Positions 52,913 through 61,796 of a stretch of 64,000 bases of DNA are shown one piece after another. The DNA is from Gallionella sp. Lineage in GTDB: Bacteria; Pseudomonadota; Gammaproteobacteria; Burkholderiales; Gallionellaceae. The stretch spans positions 25,439 through 89,438 of the forward strand of contig PLWV01000021.1 in the NCBI GenBank assembly GCA_003153155.1, in the 5' to 3' direction. Numbering within the stretch: position 1 is the first letter of the stretch; each line of letters starts with the position of its first letter. Below the pieces are notes generated by a model. The model made no database searches, had not been told where the DNA came from, and saw nothing but the letters and a program-made list of their open reading frames with translations. Made by a program: the position numbers and the translations under genes.

Positions 52913-52923
52913 CAGGAGTGTTT

Positions 52924-54273
52924 ATGGCGTTGCGCCCTTCGACTGAGCTGATGGAACTACTAGCCATTCGACTAAGCCCGCAAGCGGGCAAGTCGCTGGT
53001 TATCAGGACAGGCTTATTGCAAAGCATGCTGGGATTGCTGTTATTGGCACAGGCGTCGGTGGCAAGTGCGGTATTGACTATTGAAATCATCGGTGCGGGT
53101 GAACACCAGATTCCGGTGGCCATCGTGCCGTTCGGCGGGGATGGCAAGCTGGCGCAAACCATCAACGAAGTGGTGACGGGCGATTTGCAGCGTAGCGGAT
53201 TGTTCCGGCTGGTGGACCCGGCGGGAAAATCGCCGCACGAATTGGCCGAGGTCAGTTATCCCGATTGGCAGATGCGCGGTGCGGACGCCTTGGCGATAGG
53301 CACGGTCGCATTGCAAAACAATGGCCGCATCGAAGCGCGCTTTCGCTTGCTGGATGTGGTCAAGCAGACGGAGTTGGCCGGTCAGTCAGTCTCGGCGAAT
53401 GATGACCAGGTGCGCGCTGTCGGACATCGTGTCGCGGATTTGATTTATGAGAAATTAACCGGCGACAAGGGGGTGTTCAGCACACGCATCGCTTATGTGA
53501 ACCGGCAGGGAAAGAAATTTAGCCTGATGGTGGCGGATAGCGACGGCTACAACGAACAAACCGTGCTTGCGCAAAACGAGCCGATCATGTCGCCGGCATG
53601 GTCGCCGGACGGCAGCCACCTTGTCTATGTGAGCTTTGAAACCGGACATGCGGCCATCTATGTGCAATCGCTATACACCAATCAGCGCATGGTGCTGGCC
53701 GATTTCCGCGGCAGCAATAGTGCGCCGGCCTGGTCGCCGGACGGCAAGCAATTGGCTGTCGTGTTGACGCGTGACGGCAGCTCGCAAATTTACCTGATAC
53801 GACCGGACGGCAGCGGGATTCGCCGCATCACCTTCAGCGCTGCGATTGATACCGAGCCGAATTTTTCGCCGGACGGGCAATCTCTGCTGTTCACCTCGGA
53901 TCGCGGCGGTAGTGCGCAAATCTATAGTATGCCGGTGGGGGGTGGAGCGGAGCAGCGCATCACGTTTGGCGAGGGTAACAACTTCTCACCGCGTTATAGT
54001 CCCGATGGCAAAGGTTTTGTCTACGCGCATTTCAGTAACGGCAAGTTCTATATCGCCGCGCAGGATTTTCAGAACGGGCAGGTGGAAATTCTCACCGCAG
54101 GCGGGTGGGAGAAAAAACCCAGTTTTGCACCGAACGGGAAACTCATCCTGTTTGCCAGCGAGGCGCGCGGTCGTGGTATATTGGCGACCGTGTCCAGCGA
54201 TGGTCGCGTGCAGCAGCATATGTTCACACAAAGCGGCGATGCACGTGAACCGGTGTGGGGACCACACCTATAA
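52924..54273 (+). CDS. tolB: Tol-Pal system beta-propeller TolB with repeat in its signal sequence
   Basis: TolB is the periplasmic propeller that contacts Pal and TolA. The 449-residue protein has the TolB N-terminal domain (GEHQIPVAIVPFGGDGKLAQ) and a six-bladed propeller with repeated SPAWSPDGSHLVYVSFE and SAPAWSPDGKQLAVVLTR. AGGAG lies 5 bases before ATG 52924. The first 30 residues (ALRPSTELMELLAIRLSPQA and GKSLVIRTG) come from a hairpin repeat (52935-53013) inserted between the start codon and the hydrophobic signal core (LGLLLLAQASVASA). The signal's n-region is thus unusually long. An internal ATG at 53029 could start a normal signal peptide but lacks a good ribosome site. Confidence 0.95.
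   Translation: MALRPSTELMELLAIRLSPQAGKSLVIRTGLLQSMLGLLLLAQASVASAVLTIEIIGAGEHQIPVAIVPFGGDGKLAQTINEVVTGDLQRSGLFRLVDPAGKSPHELAEVSYPDWQMRGADALAIGTVALQNNGRIEARFRLLDVVKQTELAGQSVSANDDQVRAVGHRVADLIYEKLTGDKGVFSTRIAYVNRQGKKFSLMVADSDGYNEQTVLAQNEPIMSPAWSPDGSHLVYVSFETGHAAIYVQSLYTNQRMVLADFRGSNSAPAWSPDGKQLAVVLTRDGSSQIYLIRPDGSGIRRITFSAAIDTEPNFSPDGQSLLFTSDRGGSAQIYSMPVGGGAEQRITFGEGNNFSPRYSPDGKGFVYAHFSNGKFYIAAQDFQNGQVEILTAGGWEKKPSFAPNGKLILFASEARGRGILATVSSDGRVQQHMFTQSGDAREPVWGPHL
52935..53013 (+). repeat. Hairpin repeat inside short TCGA repeat, within the tolB start
   Basis: CCCTTCGACTGAGC (52935-52948) and CAGGACAGGC (53004-53013) flank a hairpin (52955-53003) with basal CGACT/AGTCG and apical CCCGC/GCGGG around AA. 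Removing the hairpin restores the short repeat as seen in darP. All of it is translated in frame as the N-terminus of TolB. Confidence 0.88.
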
Positions 54274-54297
54274 CAAACCTAGCAAAGGAGAAACGCC

Positions 54298-54810
54298 ATG
54301 AAGAAACTCGTTATCAGTATTGTGTTGGTGAATTTGCTCGCGGCCTGTGCCAGCGAGAAACCAAAGGCACCTGAAGCTGCTGCGCCCGTGCCTCCCCCTG
54401 TAGTAACAGCACCGGCACCGGAAGCAGCACCCGCACCTGCACCCGTGGTTGAGGTTGATTCTTTGAATGACCCGGCCAGTATTTTGGCCAAGCGTAGTGT
54501 CTATTACCCGTTCGATGTCTCTGCCGTGCAGGATGCCGATAAGCCGATCGTGGTAGCGCATGCAAAATATTTGAGCGAGCACCCTGATCGCAATGTTCGC
54601 GTGGAAGGCAATGCCGATGAACGCGGTAGCAATGAGTACAACCTGGCTCTCGGCCAGCGTCGTGCAGATGGCGTGAAGCAGATGCTCGTGTTGGGCGGCG
54701 CGAAAGCCAGCCAAATCGAAACCGTCAGCTATGGCGAAGAAAAGCCCAAAGCGACTGGCCATGACGAGGCTTCCTGGTCGCAGAATCGCCGGAGCGATAT
54801 AAAGTACTAA
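54298..54810 (+). CDS. pal: Peptidoglycan-associated lipoprotein Pal
   Basis: Pal anchors the outer membrane to peptidoglycan. The 170-residue protein has a lipobox (VLVNLLAAC, Cys17), a Pro/Ala-rich linker (about 20-50) and an OmpA-like domain (VYYPFDVSAVQDADKPIVVA, VEGNADERGSNEYNLALGQR, RRSDIKY). Complete and normal in order between tolB and cpoB. Confidence 0.97.
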   Translation: MKKLVISIVLVNLLAACASEKPKAPEAAAPVPPPVVTAPAPEAAPAPAPVVEVDSLNDPASILAKRSVYYPFDVSAVQDADKPIVVAHAKYLSEHPDRNVRVEGNADERGSNEYNLALGQRRADGVKQMLVLGGAKASQIETVSYGEEKPKATGHDEASWSQNRRSDIKY

Positions 54811-54820
54811 AGTAGCAACC

Positions 54821-55588
54821 ATGCTGAAGCAGCGCGCGCTCTTATTGTTGAGTCTGTGTTTCGCCATTCCCGCGCAAGCGGGATTGTTGGAGGACGACGA
54901 GGCGCGTGAACAAATCAAGCAACTCGAGACGCGTGTGCTGAAGTTGGAGGATGCCGTCAAGCAGCAAACCAAATCTATGCTGGATCTGCAAGGCCAGATC
55001 GAAGCTCAGAATACGGAAATCCGCAAACTGCGCGGACAGAATGAAGAAACAACGCACGGCTTGCAAGATGCCGAAAAGCGCCAAAAAGATTTTTATGTGG
55101 ATTTGGATACGCGCTTGCGTCATTTCGAATCCGCTGAAGAAGCCGGTAAAGAAGCTGCTGTCGCAACCGCTAAAACACCTGTGGCAACTTTTCCCGCCGA
55201 TCCATCCGACCCGGTTCCCGAGGACCGCGCCTTCGAGGCCGCCTATGGTTTGTTCAAGGCCGGCAGCCATGCGAATGCGGCCAAGGCATTTCAGGAGTTT
55301 CTCAAAAAGTATCCGGATTCGGTACATGTTTACTATGCAAATTATTGGCTGGGCAACGCTCAATTTGCGCTGAAGGATTACCATGGCGCGTTGGATACCT
55401 ATCAGGGGTTGCTCAAGGATTTTCCCGATACATCTAAAACAGCCGATGTTTTGTTTGGAATTGCGGGCTGCCAGCAAGGGTTGAAGCGACCCATTACGGC
55501 GCACAAAACGCTCAAACAACTCATCGCCAAATATCCCACCAGCGAAGCCGCCGCCAAAGCCAAGAAACTGCTCGCTGCCGCCCAGTAG
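54821..55588 (+). CDS. cpoB: Cell division coordinator CpoB (YbgF)
   Basis: CpoB links Tol-Pal with PBP1B in septal wall synthesis. The 255-residue protein has a signal peptide (LLLLSLCFAIPAQA), a trimeric coiled coil (about 22-110; EQIKQLETRVLKLEDAVKQQ) and TPRs (about 135-255; AAYGLFKAGSHANAAKAFQE, YYANYWLGNAQFALKDYHGA). Six bases separate its stop from queE. Confidence 0.95.
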   Translation: MLKQRALLLLSLCFAIPAQAGLLEDDEAREQIKQLETRVLKLEDAVKQQTKSMLDLQGQIEAQNTEIRKLRGQNEETTHGLQDAEKRQKDFYVDLDTRLRHFESAEEAGKEAAVATAKTPVATFPADPSDPVPEDRAFEAAYGLFKAGSHANAAKAFQEFLKKYPDSVHVYYANYWLGNAQFALKDYHGALDTYQGLLKDFPDTSKTADVLFGIAGCQQGLKRPITAHKTLKQLIAKYPTSEAAAKAKKLLAAAQ

Positions 55589-55593
55589 TCAAC

Positions 55594-56253
55594 ATGCCGC
55601 AAGCTAATTCAGGCGCGCAACTGCGCATCAGCGAAATTTTTTATTCCCTGCAAGGCGAAACCAGTCGCGTTGGCCTGCCCACGGTATTCATTCGCTTGAC
55701 CGGTTGTCCGTTGCGGTGTACTTACTGCGACACCTCTTATGCCTTTACTGGCGGGCAAAATATGAGCTTGGCAAACATTCTCAAACGAGTTGCCGAATAT
55801 GCACCGCACTATGCGACCGTCACCGGCGGTGAACCACTCGCGCAAAAAAATTGTCTGCCTTTGTTGCGCGCCTTGTGTGATGCGGGCTACGCAGTGTCTT
55901 TGGAAACCGGCGGGGCACTGGATATCAGCGAAGTGGATGCGCGTGTGATGCGCGTGGTGGACATCAAAACCCCTGCGTCCGGCGAAGTGGCAAAGAATCG
56001 CTGGGAAAATTTGGCGCTGTTGACTCAGCATGATGAAATAAAATTCGTGTTGTGCGACGAAAACGATTACCAATGGGCAAAGCAAATCCTGCAGCAACAT
56101 CATCTCACCGAGAAATGCGCGGTGTTATTTTCGCCTGCGCACGGCACGCTGGATGTCACTCAGTTGGCCGACTGGATACTGCGCGACCACTTGCCGGTCA
56201 GAATGCAGTTGCAACTGCATAAGCTATTGTGGAACAACGCTCCCGGACACTGA
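55594..56253 (+). CDS. queE: 7-carboxy-7-deazaguanine synthase
   Basis: QueE is the radical SAM enzyme that contracts carboxytetrahydropterin to carboxydeazaguanine on the way to queuosine. The 219-residue protein has EIFYSLQGETSRVGLPTVFI, then the CX3CX2C cluster motif CPLRCTYCDTSYAF (shortened spacing usual for QueE), and TVTGGEPLAQ. It is separated from queC by a miniature element that starts right after its stop codon. Confidence 0.95.
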   Translation: MPQANSGAQLRISEIFYSLQGETSRVGLPTVFIRLTGCPLRCTYCDTSYAFTGGQNMSLANILKRVAEYAPHYATVTGGEPLAQKNCLPLLRALCDAGYAVSLETGGALDISEVDARVMRVVDIKTPASGEVAKNRWENLALLTQHDEIKFVLCDENDYQWAKQILQQHHLTEKCAVLFSPAHGTLDVTQLADWILRDHLPVRMQLQLHKLLWNNAPGH

Positions 56254-56254
56254 T

Positions 56255-56396
56255 GGACATCCCAATAAATTCATTTTCCGGGCGAATCGCGGCGTCACAT
56301 GCTCGCTCACTCCTCGTCTATCTATCCGATATGCCTCATCGTTCGCTGCGCGGTTCCTTGCGCTTCATCCCACAAAATGAATTTCTAGAGATGCCA
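56255..56396. mobile_element. Miniature inverted-repeat element (142 bp) between queE and queC
   Basis: The ends GGACATCCCAATAAATTCA and, reversed, TGGCATCTCTAGAAATTCA are inverted repeats, both followed by TTTT. The interior matches the elements at 26600-26742 and 36214-36338. It fills the gap exactly: it starts one base after the queE stop and ends two bases before the queC ATG, so its CTAGAG must act in queC translation. Confidence 0.83.
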
Positions 56397-56398
56397 TA

Positions 56399-57073
56399 AT
56401 GAAAAACGCAGTGGTGCTTTTGTCGGGCGGGATGGATTCCGCAACTGTGCTGGCGATGGCGCATGCACAGGGCTTCGTCTGTTACGCGTTGAGCGTGGAT
56501 TACGGGCAACGCCACCACGCCGAACTGGCTGCTGCGCAACGTGTTGCGCAAACGCAGGGCGCACATGAACATCGGGTGGTGAAGATCGACCTCACCGGCT
56601 TTGGCGGCTCGGCGCTGACGGATAACAACATTGCGGTTCCGCAACAACCCACTGAGGGCATCCCGCTTACTTACGTTCCCGCGCGCAATACCATCATGCT
56701 GTCGCTGGCCCTGGCCTGGGCCGAGGTGTTGCAAGCGCAGGACATTTTCATCGGCGTGAATGCGGTCGATTATTCCGGCTATCCCGATTGTCGCCAGGCT
56801 TATATCGAGGCTTTTGAGCGCATGGCGAATCTCGCCACCAAGGCGGCCGTGGAAGGACATCCGCTCACCGTGCATGCGCCGTTACTGAGTCTGACCAAAG
56901 CAGAAATCATCCAGCAAGGTCGTGCGCTGGGCGTGGATTTTGCGCAGACGGTTTCTTGCTATCAGGCTGATGAATCAGGGCGAGCCTGTGGTGTATGTGA
57001 CTCCTGCCGCTTGCGCCGCGCCGGATTTTCCGCTGCCGGTGTAGATGACCCGACAGCGTATCGCATAACATAG
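56399..57073 (+). CDS. queC: 7-cyano-7-deazaguanine synthase
   Basis: QueC converts carboxydeazaguanine to preQ0 with ATP and ammonia. The 224-residue protein has the PP-loop [68 protein letters not shown] and the zinc Cys set [20 protein letters not shown]. Complete. Its start context is provided by the upstream miniature element. Confidence 0.96.
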   Translation: MKNAVVLLSGGMDSATVLAMAHAQGFVCYALSVDYGQRHHAELAAAQRVAQTQGAHEHRVVKIDLTGFGGSALTDNNIAVPQQPTEGIPLTYVPARNTIMLSLALAWAEVLQAQDIFIGVNAVDYSGYPDCRQAYIEAFERMANLATKAAVEGHPLTVHAPLLSLTKAEIIQQGRALGVDFAQTVSCYQADESGRACGVCDSCRLRRAGFSAAGVDDPTAYRIT

Positions 57074-57104
57074 TCGTGCAAGCCTTTCTACAAGGTGTTT
57101 TGCG

Positions 57105-57132
57105 TTGACAGGGTAGGCTAAATCCGTATAAT
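57105..57132 (+). promoter_or_regulatory. Consensus sigma-70 promoter for the tRNA genes
   Basis: TTGACA (57105-57110) and TATAAT (57127-57132) are both perfect consensus hexamers with a 16-base spacer. The -10 ends 17 bases before tRNA-Lys. A GC-rich CGCGCTCC stretch after the -10 resembles a stringent discriminator. Confidence 0.88.
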
Positions 57133-57149
57133 TCGCGCTCCTTTGCGAA

Positions 57150-57225
57150 GGGTCGTTAGCTCAGCCGGTAGAGCAGCGGACTTTTAATCCGTTGGTCGCC
57201 AGTTCGAATCTGGCACGGCCCACCA
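57150..57225 (+). tRNA. tRNA-Lys (UUU)
   Basis: The cloverleaf has acceptor GGGTCGT/ACGGCCC with discriminator A and encoded CCA. The anticodon stem GCGGA/TCCGT-type surrounds CTTTTAA with anticodon TTT, and the T loop is GTTCGAATC. The length is 76 bases. Confidence 0.97.
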
Positions 57226-57267
57226 GTTTGCAAAAGAGTCTCTGGTAATTCTGGTTTTTTCTGTAAT

Positions 57268-57343
57268 GCCGCTTTAGCTCAGTTGGTAGAGCAACCGCCT
57301 TGTAAGCGGTAGGTCGTCAGTTCGAATCCGACAAGCGGCACCA
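57268..57343 (+). tRNA. tRNA-Thr (UGU)
   Basis: Acceptor GCCGCTT/AAGCGGC with discriminator A and encoded CCA. The anticodon stem ACCGC/GCGGT surrounds the loop CTTGTAA, anticodon TGT. The T loop is GTTCGAATC. It is 42 bases behind tRNA-Lys and shares its promoter. Confidence 0.97.
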
Positions 57344-57387
57344 TTTTCTAGTCCAAGTTAGTCCATCTAAACCTCCCTGTTAAGATG

Positions 57388-57428
57388 TTTTGCCCCTGAT
57401 GCGATATCACGCTCGGGGGCATTTTTTT
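57388..57428 (+). terminator. Terminator after the tRNA pair
   Basis: TTGCCCC and GGGGGCA pair across an 18-base loop and are followed by seven T residues. It ends the tRNA-Lys/tRNA-Thr transcript. Confidence 0.7.
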
Positions 57429-57638
57429 GTGGCGACAAAGCGTATCCATGTATGTTCGGTTCTGGTGCGAAAATCCGTCTTCACGCTTTCTATCAGTGCA
57501 CAGTTTATCAATCGCAATCATGGCGATTCTTCAACTTACTGTTCTAAAACAAAAAATATTTATGGCATGAAAACTGCAAAGTAAATAGTGCGGATTTATT
57601 CATCCCGCTTTTAAACTTAGCCATAAAGAGGCATCGTG

Positions 57639-57752
57639 ATGAAAAACAAATTATTGAACTCGTGGATCTTTGCAGCCATTTCTTGGACATCGACGCTTGC
57701 CCGTATGCCCATTGCGAACTTTGGAGTTGCCTTGAGTGGCCTGTTTTGGTAG
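57639..57752 (+). CDS. Possible 37-residue peptide
   Basis: The frame MKNKLLNSWIFAAISWTSTL continues for 17 residues (ARMPIANFGVALSGLFW). It has a basic start and a moderately hydrophobic body. GAGG stands 7 bases before the ATG. No family is recognised and coding is uncertain. Confidence 0.3.
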   Translation: MKNKLLNSWIFAAISWTSTLARMPIANFGVALSGLFW

Positions 57753-57804
57753 CGTTCGAGATTAGACCGAATGTTGCTTGACGGTCGCTACCCGACACAT
57801 ATCG

Positions 57805-58083
57805 ATGAGCTTTCTATTCCGCAAGCGTATCAAACTATTACCCGGCGTCTGGTTCAATCTAAGCAAGGGCGGGGTCAGCACGTCCTTCGGCGCCAAGGGC
57901 TTAACCCTCAACATCAAGGATGGCAAGGTCAGGACTACGGCCAGCATTCCCGGCACCGGCTTAAGCTACAGAACGACTTCTACCAGCACCCAAGGCGACC
58001 AGGCACCAACACGTGCCGTTAAACCTGCTTGGGTTTGGTTATTGGTCGTCGTTATTATCGTGCTGGTGTTTATTTTGAAATAG
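57805..58083 (+). CDS. DUF4236 protein
   Basis: The 92-residue protein begins MSFLFRKRIKLLPGVWFNLS, then KGGVSTSFGAKGLTLNIKDG and TTASIPGTGLSYR, the DUF4236 signature. It ends in a membrane helix (AWVWLLVVVIIVLVFIL). Function unknown; it is often found in accessory regions. The start at 57805 fits the domain. Confidence 0.85.
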   Translation: MSFLFRKRIKLLPGVWFNLSKGGVSTSFGAKGLTLNIKDGKVRTTASIPGTGLSYRTTSTSTQGDQAPTRAVKPAWVWLLVVVIIVLVFILK

Positions 58084-58187
58084 AGCCAGCCAACTTTACA
58101 GAGCTAACGCAGTTGTCATGTTGCTAACGCGGCTGCTGGTGTTATTTTCTCGATTGCCAATGATTTGGCTTTTGGTGCCGGCGAGAA

Positions 58188-58430
58188 TTAATATAACTTC
58201 GGTTTCCTGCCTGGCGCTACTGGAGGAATATATCCAGCTAACCGGCAACGTATTCCCTCGACTTTCTTGCCCTTCTCAAACCTGATTGAATGGCACGACA
58301 TAACCTCTCCTTTGGCAGCAAGTTCTGACAAATGGAGGCGGACTTTAGCAAGTGAGATACCCACAGCTTCAGCGATCTCCGTGTCTAGCTGCTCACCATG
58401 TTTTTTCAGATATTGCAGAATTTCTTTCAT
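58188..58430 (-). CDS. FeoC-like/ArsR-like small winged-helix protein
   Basis: The 80-residue protein has a winged-helix fold: MKEILQYLKKHGEQLDTEIA, then EAVGISLAKVRLHLSELAAK and GEVMSCHSIRFEKGKKVEG. It has two isolated Cys residues rather than the four of classical FeoC, so cluster binding is doubtful. No feoA or feoB is nearby. It may regulate transcription. No clear target is adjacent. Confidence 0.6.
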   Translation of the reverse strand: MKEILQYLKKHGEQLDTEIAEAVGISLAKVRLHLSELAAKGEVMSCHSIRFEKGKKVEGIRCRLAGYIPPVAPGRKPKLY

Positions 58431-58502
58431 TTGTTCGACGTTTATTTTGAGTTAAAAAAGCCGGCTTATCACTGGCCTTAATTGTTCTTACAGCTCGCTT
58501 CT

Positions 58503-58604
58503 TTAAGAAAGACCAGCCCAGCTAGCAATTGATACGGCAGCAGCCGCAAGCCAGCCCAATGCCATACTGGATTCACGGTCTTGTGAAAGGGTATGATCAA
58601 ACAA
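58503..58604 (-). CDS. Possible 33-residue peptide upstream of the winged-helix gene
   Basis: From a TTG at 58604 the frame reads DHTLSQDRESSMALGWLAAA and ends AAVSIASWAGLS after one hydrophobic segment. AAGAG is 8 bases upstream of the TTG. It could also start at the ATG at 58565. Evidence is weak. Nothing else is seen between 58431 and 58678. Confidence 0.25.
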   Translation of the reverse strand: MFDHTLSQDRESSMALGWLAAAAVSIASWAGLS

Positions 58605-58678
58605 ATAAAAACTCTTAAAGTCCGCCTATGGCGCAAAACTGAAATGTCCTGCTAGTAAATTGGGGTTGTTTGGACGCA

Positions 58679-59740
58679 TCAATGTTTCAATGAAACCATT
58701 AAGATTATAAAACTATTCGGAATAATTGTGGGTCTAGGTTTTGGCTGTTCTTTCATTGCTGGCGGAGTCTCACCAAATGAAGCGGTCGCTAGATATGCAC
58801 GATGGTTATCTGAGTCGTAAGCCATGGTTCTTGCTCCTCTTTGCGTTATAACATTTTGCGATACTGAAAAGTGGTCAGGATCATTTTCTTTTACTATTGT
58901 TAATGTCCCATCACCGTTTGAGCTAAATGCAATTCCCAAATTTGAGTCAAAGGCAGCCGAATCTGGAGCTGAGCCAATGGCTAGCTCTGAAATAATTCTT
59001 CCAGTTTCAGAATCCAGTACTTCCATTTTTCCATTTGCGCAGACTGAGAACAATCGATTATGTTCTTTATCGATTGCTAGTCCAGTGGGTTCAACACCAC
59101 TTCCGATTGGAAAACTCTTTAGTACTTTGTTAGAACCACTATCAAGGACGATGATTTCATTTTTATCTTCGATATTTACAAAAACATTGCCTGCATTGTT
59201 GCTTACCGCAAGCTCAGGCTTCCCCGGCAAACTAATCGTATTGATTTCTTTAAGCGTGATTGCATCAATCACAGTGGCGTTTGCAGAATGTCCATTGAAA
59301 GTGAATATATGCTTTGATTTTGGTTCGTAAAGAATAACATCCGGATTCAAACCAGAAATTTTAATGGTTTCGATTACATTTAGCGTGGTCAAATCAAATA
59401 CCGTGACTGAATTACCTTTACCATTACTGGTAAACCCGAGATTAAGATCATCCGCAAGTGCGATTCCATGTACACCTTCAGTGCCGGTTATATCCCCAAT
59501 AACTTTCCCTGAAGTTGCGTCAATGACTTGAACATGGGTTGAACGGCTCACAAACAGACGATGACGTTTTGTATCAAAGGTGAGGAGATCCCATCTCCCT
59601 TCACCGCCAACATTGAAACGATCAACGAGTGTGAACTCGGTACTTTCCAAGGGTTGAGCTGACAGAGCCAATTGACTACTCAATAAGCAAATACCAACAA
59701 AAATCCGCATAAAAGTTTTAGAGGGCATGGTTTTATCCAA
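58679..59740 (-). CDS. Secreted YncE-like beta-propeller protein
   Basis: The 353-residue protein has a signal peptide (FMRIFVGICLLSSQLALSAQ) and seven YVTN-like blades (e.g. HVQVIDATSGKVIGDITGTE, NSVTVFDLTTLNVIETIKIS, NEIIVLDSGSNKVLKSFPIG). Members of this family sit in the periplasm; some bind DNA or metal, but the role here is unknown. The start may be 59740, 59728 (MPSKTF) or 59707. Codon use is more A/T-rich than in the housekeeping part. Confidence 0.88.
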   Translation of the reverse strand: MDKTMPSKTFMRIFVGICLLSSQLALSAQPLESTEFTLVDRFNVGGEGRWDLLTFDTKRHRLFVSRSTHVQVIDATSGKVIGDITGTEGVHGIALADDLNLGFTSNGKGNSVTVFDLTTLNVIETIKISGLNPDVILYEPKSKHIFTFNGHSANATVIDAITLKEINTISLPGKPELAVSNNAGNVFVNIEDKNEIIVLDSGSNKVLKSFPIGSGVEPTGLAIDKEHNRLFSVCANGKMEVLDSETGRIISELAIGSAPDSAAFDSNLGIAFSSNGDGTLTIVKENDPDHFSVSQNVITQRGARTMAYDSDNHRAYLATASFGETPPAMKEQPKPRPTIIPNSFIILMVSLKH

Positions 59741-59813
59741 TTTAAAAAATATGATGCAGTTTTTGGGGTGAGATGAGATTCCTATGGTTTTTCGTCTTAC
59801 CGAACTGCGGCCT

Positions 59814-60581
59814 TTATGTTAATGGCCGGAATTTTTTCAGGGCTCGCTGAGGGAAAAGCAGGATGCAGGCAATAATTATCACGATGAGTGCTGCTGATGC
59901 GGAATAGCGACTTAATGCGAGTCCCCCGGCGTTCAATGGCTTGTCGAGAAAATCGCCCACCACAGCGCCAAGGGGTCGAGTAAGGATAAACGCTGCCCAG
60001 AAAAGCACAGTTCTGGATATGTTTGTCCAGTAATAGGCTGCCATCACAACTCCCAGAAGGATGCTGAAGACGATTGCTCCGCCACCGTATCCAAGTCCCG
60101 CCGTGTCAGCTGTCCAGTCCCCCAGTGCGGTACCCAAGGTTTGAGAAAACATGATCGTTATCCAATAAAACATTTCTTCTTTCGGAGAACTTACAGTATC
60201 AACTGAAACAGATCCGAGTGATTTATACCAGATGGCTAGAGAGGCCATCAAAAGGACAAACAGCAGAGAGGCTCCACCGGAATAGCCGATACCAAGAGAT
60301 CGGTCTGCAAAATCAGCAAGAGTCGTCCCGACGGTTGTCGTTGCGATAATGGTTGTCCAGTACAGAAACGGGTGAAAGTGCTTCGCCTTGATCTGGGCAA
60401 CTACTGCGATGAGAAAGACTGCTGCGAAAATAGCAGTCCCGACAAGGTAGCCTAGGTTCATCGACATGGACACTGCGTCGCCACCGGTTTCACCCAGCGT
60501 AGTGGCAGCAATTTTTATGATCCAGAAGATCAAAGTAACCTCTGGAACCTTGCTCAAGGTGTGTTCTGTAGCATTGTTCAT
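59814..60581 (-). CDS. COG4705-type polytopic membrane protein
   Basis: The 255-residue protein is built of four repeats of a two-helix unit with the motif GETGGDA / GTTLADFADRSLGIGYSGGA / GTALGDWTADTAGLGYGGGA / GAVVGDFLDKPLNAGGLALS. Each carries Thr/Gly and an Asp in the membrane region, typical of COG4705 (uncharacterised membrane-anchored proteins). The Asp-containing repeats suggest ion or substrate transport. The ATG at 60581 (MNNATEHTLS) is preferred over 60632. Confidence 0.85.
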   Translation of the reverse strand: MNNATEHTLSKVPEVTLIFWIIKIAATTLGETGGDAVSMSMNLGYLVGTAIFAAVFLIAVVAQIKAKHFHPFLYWTTIIATTTVGTTLADFADRSLGIGYSGGASLLFVLLMASLAIWYKSLGSVSVDTVSSPKEEMFYWITIMFSQTLGTALGDWTADTAGLGYGGGAIVFSILLGVVMAAYYWTNISRTVLFWAAFILTRPLGAVVGDFLDKPLNAGGLALSRYSASAALIVIIIACILLFPQRALKKFRPLT

Positions 60582-61253
60582 AAAGCTTTCTTTTTTACTT
60601 ATATTTTGATCAATGGCTCCTATCGGGAACATTTTCGACTGTCCGCTATTGGCACACTGTTGCCTATTAAGCAGACAGATTCGATTCCAATTCTACGACT
60701 GCTTCCAGGTTAATACCAGCCAGTCATTAGTTCCCGAACGGAATGTATCATTTCGCAGTTGCAATACTGTTGGCGTTACCATTCTTTTTTGATTGAGGCA
60801 CACGGTCGTAACCCATCCACAGGTGCTGCAATAAAAATCAAGGCCTCCAAGGCTCCTGCATTTAAGGCGGGTGCCACGCTTAAGGCTGCGGTAAATGGGG
60901 CTAAGAAGTAGTTTTCCAAAGCAATCGCCAGGGCATCTTTGTGGTTGTATTTATGAAGGTCAGCTTTCGGGCGGTCAAGAAAGAAACATAGCGTGCAGCA
61001 ATGTGCCATAACCTGCTGTTCGCATTTCTTCCCCAAAGAAGACATTCGCTCCCGTCCGTACTATTATGCATATGCGGACAGACAAATTTATGGAGCCGTC
61101 AATGAATCAAGCTCTTGTCAAGAATCCGCACGCTTCTCTATTTTCAATAGTACTGTCCGATGGGTCAGCATAATAACTGTTTGGCCAGCGTTACTGAGCC
61201 GCCGCTGGCTTATCCGATGTGTCAGGTTCCGTTCACATTTAAGGAGAACAATC
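60582..61253. other. Gene-poor stretch
   Basis: About 670 bases with no gene I can support. A minus frame of 89 codons (60776-61045) lacks a ribosome site and family features. The region 60640-60730 (GCAGACAGATTCGATTCC and CTACGACTGCTTCC) faintly resembles the short degenerate repeats at 61618-61676 and 63347-63405. Confidence 0.6.
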
Positions 61254-61547
61254 ATGGTGAGATACATCGCACTTTGTAACTTTACGGATCAAGGGATTCG
61301 CAACATTAAGGACACCACAAAACGCGCAGATGCCGTCAAAGAGGCCGCAAAGAAATTCGGTGCCAATATGACGCAAATTTATTGGACGCTGGGGCTCTAT
61401 GATCTTGTTTCAATCATCGAAGCACCGGACGAGATGTCAGCAACTGCCTTCGGATTGGCCATTGGTGCAGCAGGCAATATCCGGCTGCAGACCCTGCGAG
61501 CCTTTTCAAAAGAGGAAATGAGCGGGATTCTTGGCAAGATGGCTTAG
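61254..61547 (+). CDS. GYD-domain protein
   Basis: The 97-residue protein fits the GYD family (PF08734): MVRYIALCNFTDQGIRNIKD, RADAVKEAAKKFGANMTQIY, then WTLGLYDLVSIIEAPDE, with GLYD at the family's GxYD position. It is a ferredoxin-like dimeric fold of unknown role. AAGGAG precedes the ATG, which fixes the start. Confidence 0.9.
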   Translation: MVRYIALCNFTDQGIRNIKDTTKRADAVKEAAKKFGANMTQIYWTLGLYDLVSIIEAPDEMSATAFGLAIGAAGNIRLQTLRAFSKEEMSGILGKMA

Positions 61548-61617
61548 CAGCTCCCATGCCTAACTTTAGGTGGAGCGGACGGACCGGAAGCGATATGCCA
61601 TATTTTCTATCCGCGTC

Positions 61618-61676
61618 TGCCCGAAATGTGTCGGGGTGCTGCGAGTCACCAGTGTCCGCTTCAAGGCGATGCAAAT
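61618..61676. repeat. Degenerate repeat shared with 63347-63405
   Basis: CCGAAATGTGTCGGGGTGCT with CCGCTTCAAGGCGATGCAA here, and CTGAAAGGTGTCGGGAGCTG with CTGCTTCAAAGCAATGCAA at 63347-63405, align over about 57 bases. It lies after the GYD gene. A second GCAGAC...GGGCAGAC pair follows it. Confidence 0.5.
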
Positions 61677-61796
61677 GGTAAGAGCAGACTTTTAATTCCG
61701 ACGACCGCTTAAGGGCAGACTATAACCAAGTGTGTCTGACTGTTGTATGCCAAAACCGGCCATTCACGAAATAAACAAAATTTCGTACAACCTCAC

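Noticed and set aside
58188..58430. FeoC with a ferrous iron uptake operon
   Set aside because: No feoA or feoB is adjacent and the four-Cys motif is missing; kept only as a FeoC-like winged-helix protein.
60776..61045. An 89-codon frame on the minus strand
   Set aside because: No ribosome site, no recognisable domain and several rare-looking runs; left as gene-poor sequence.
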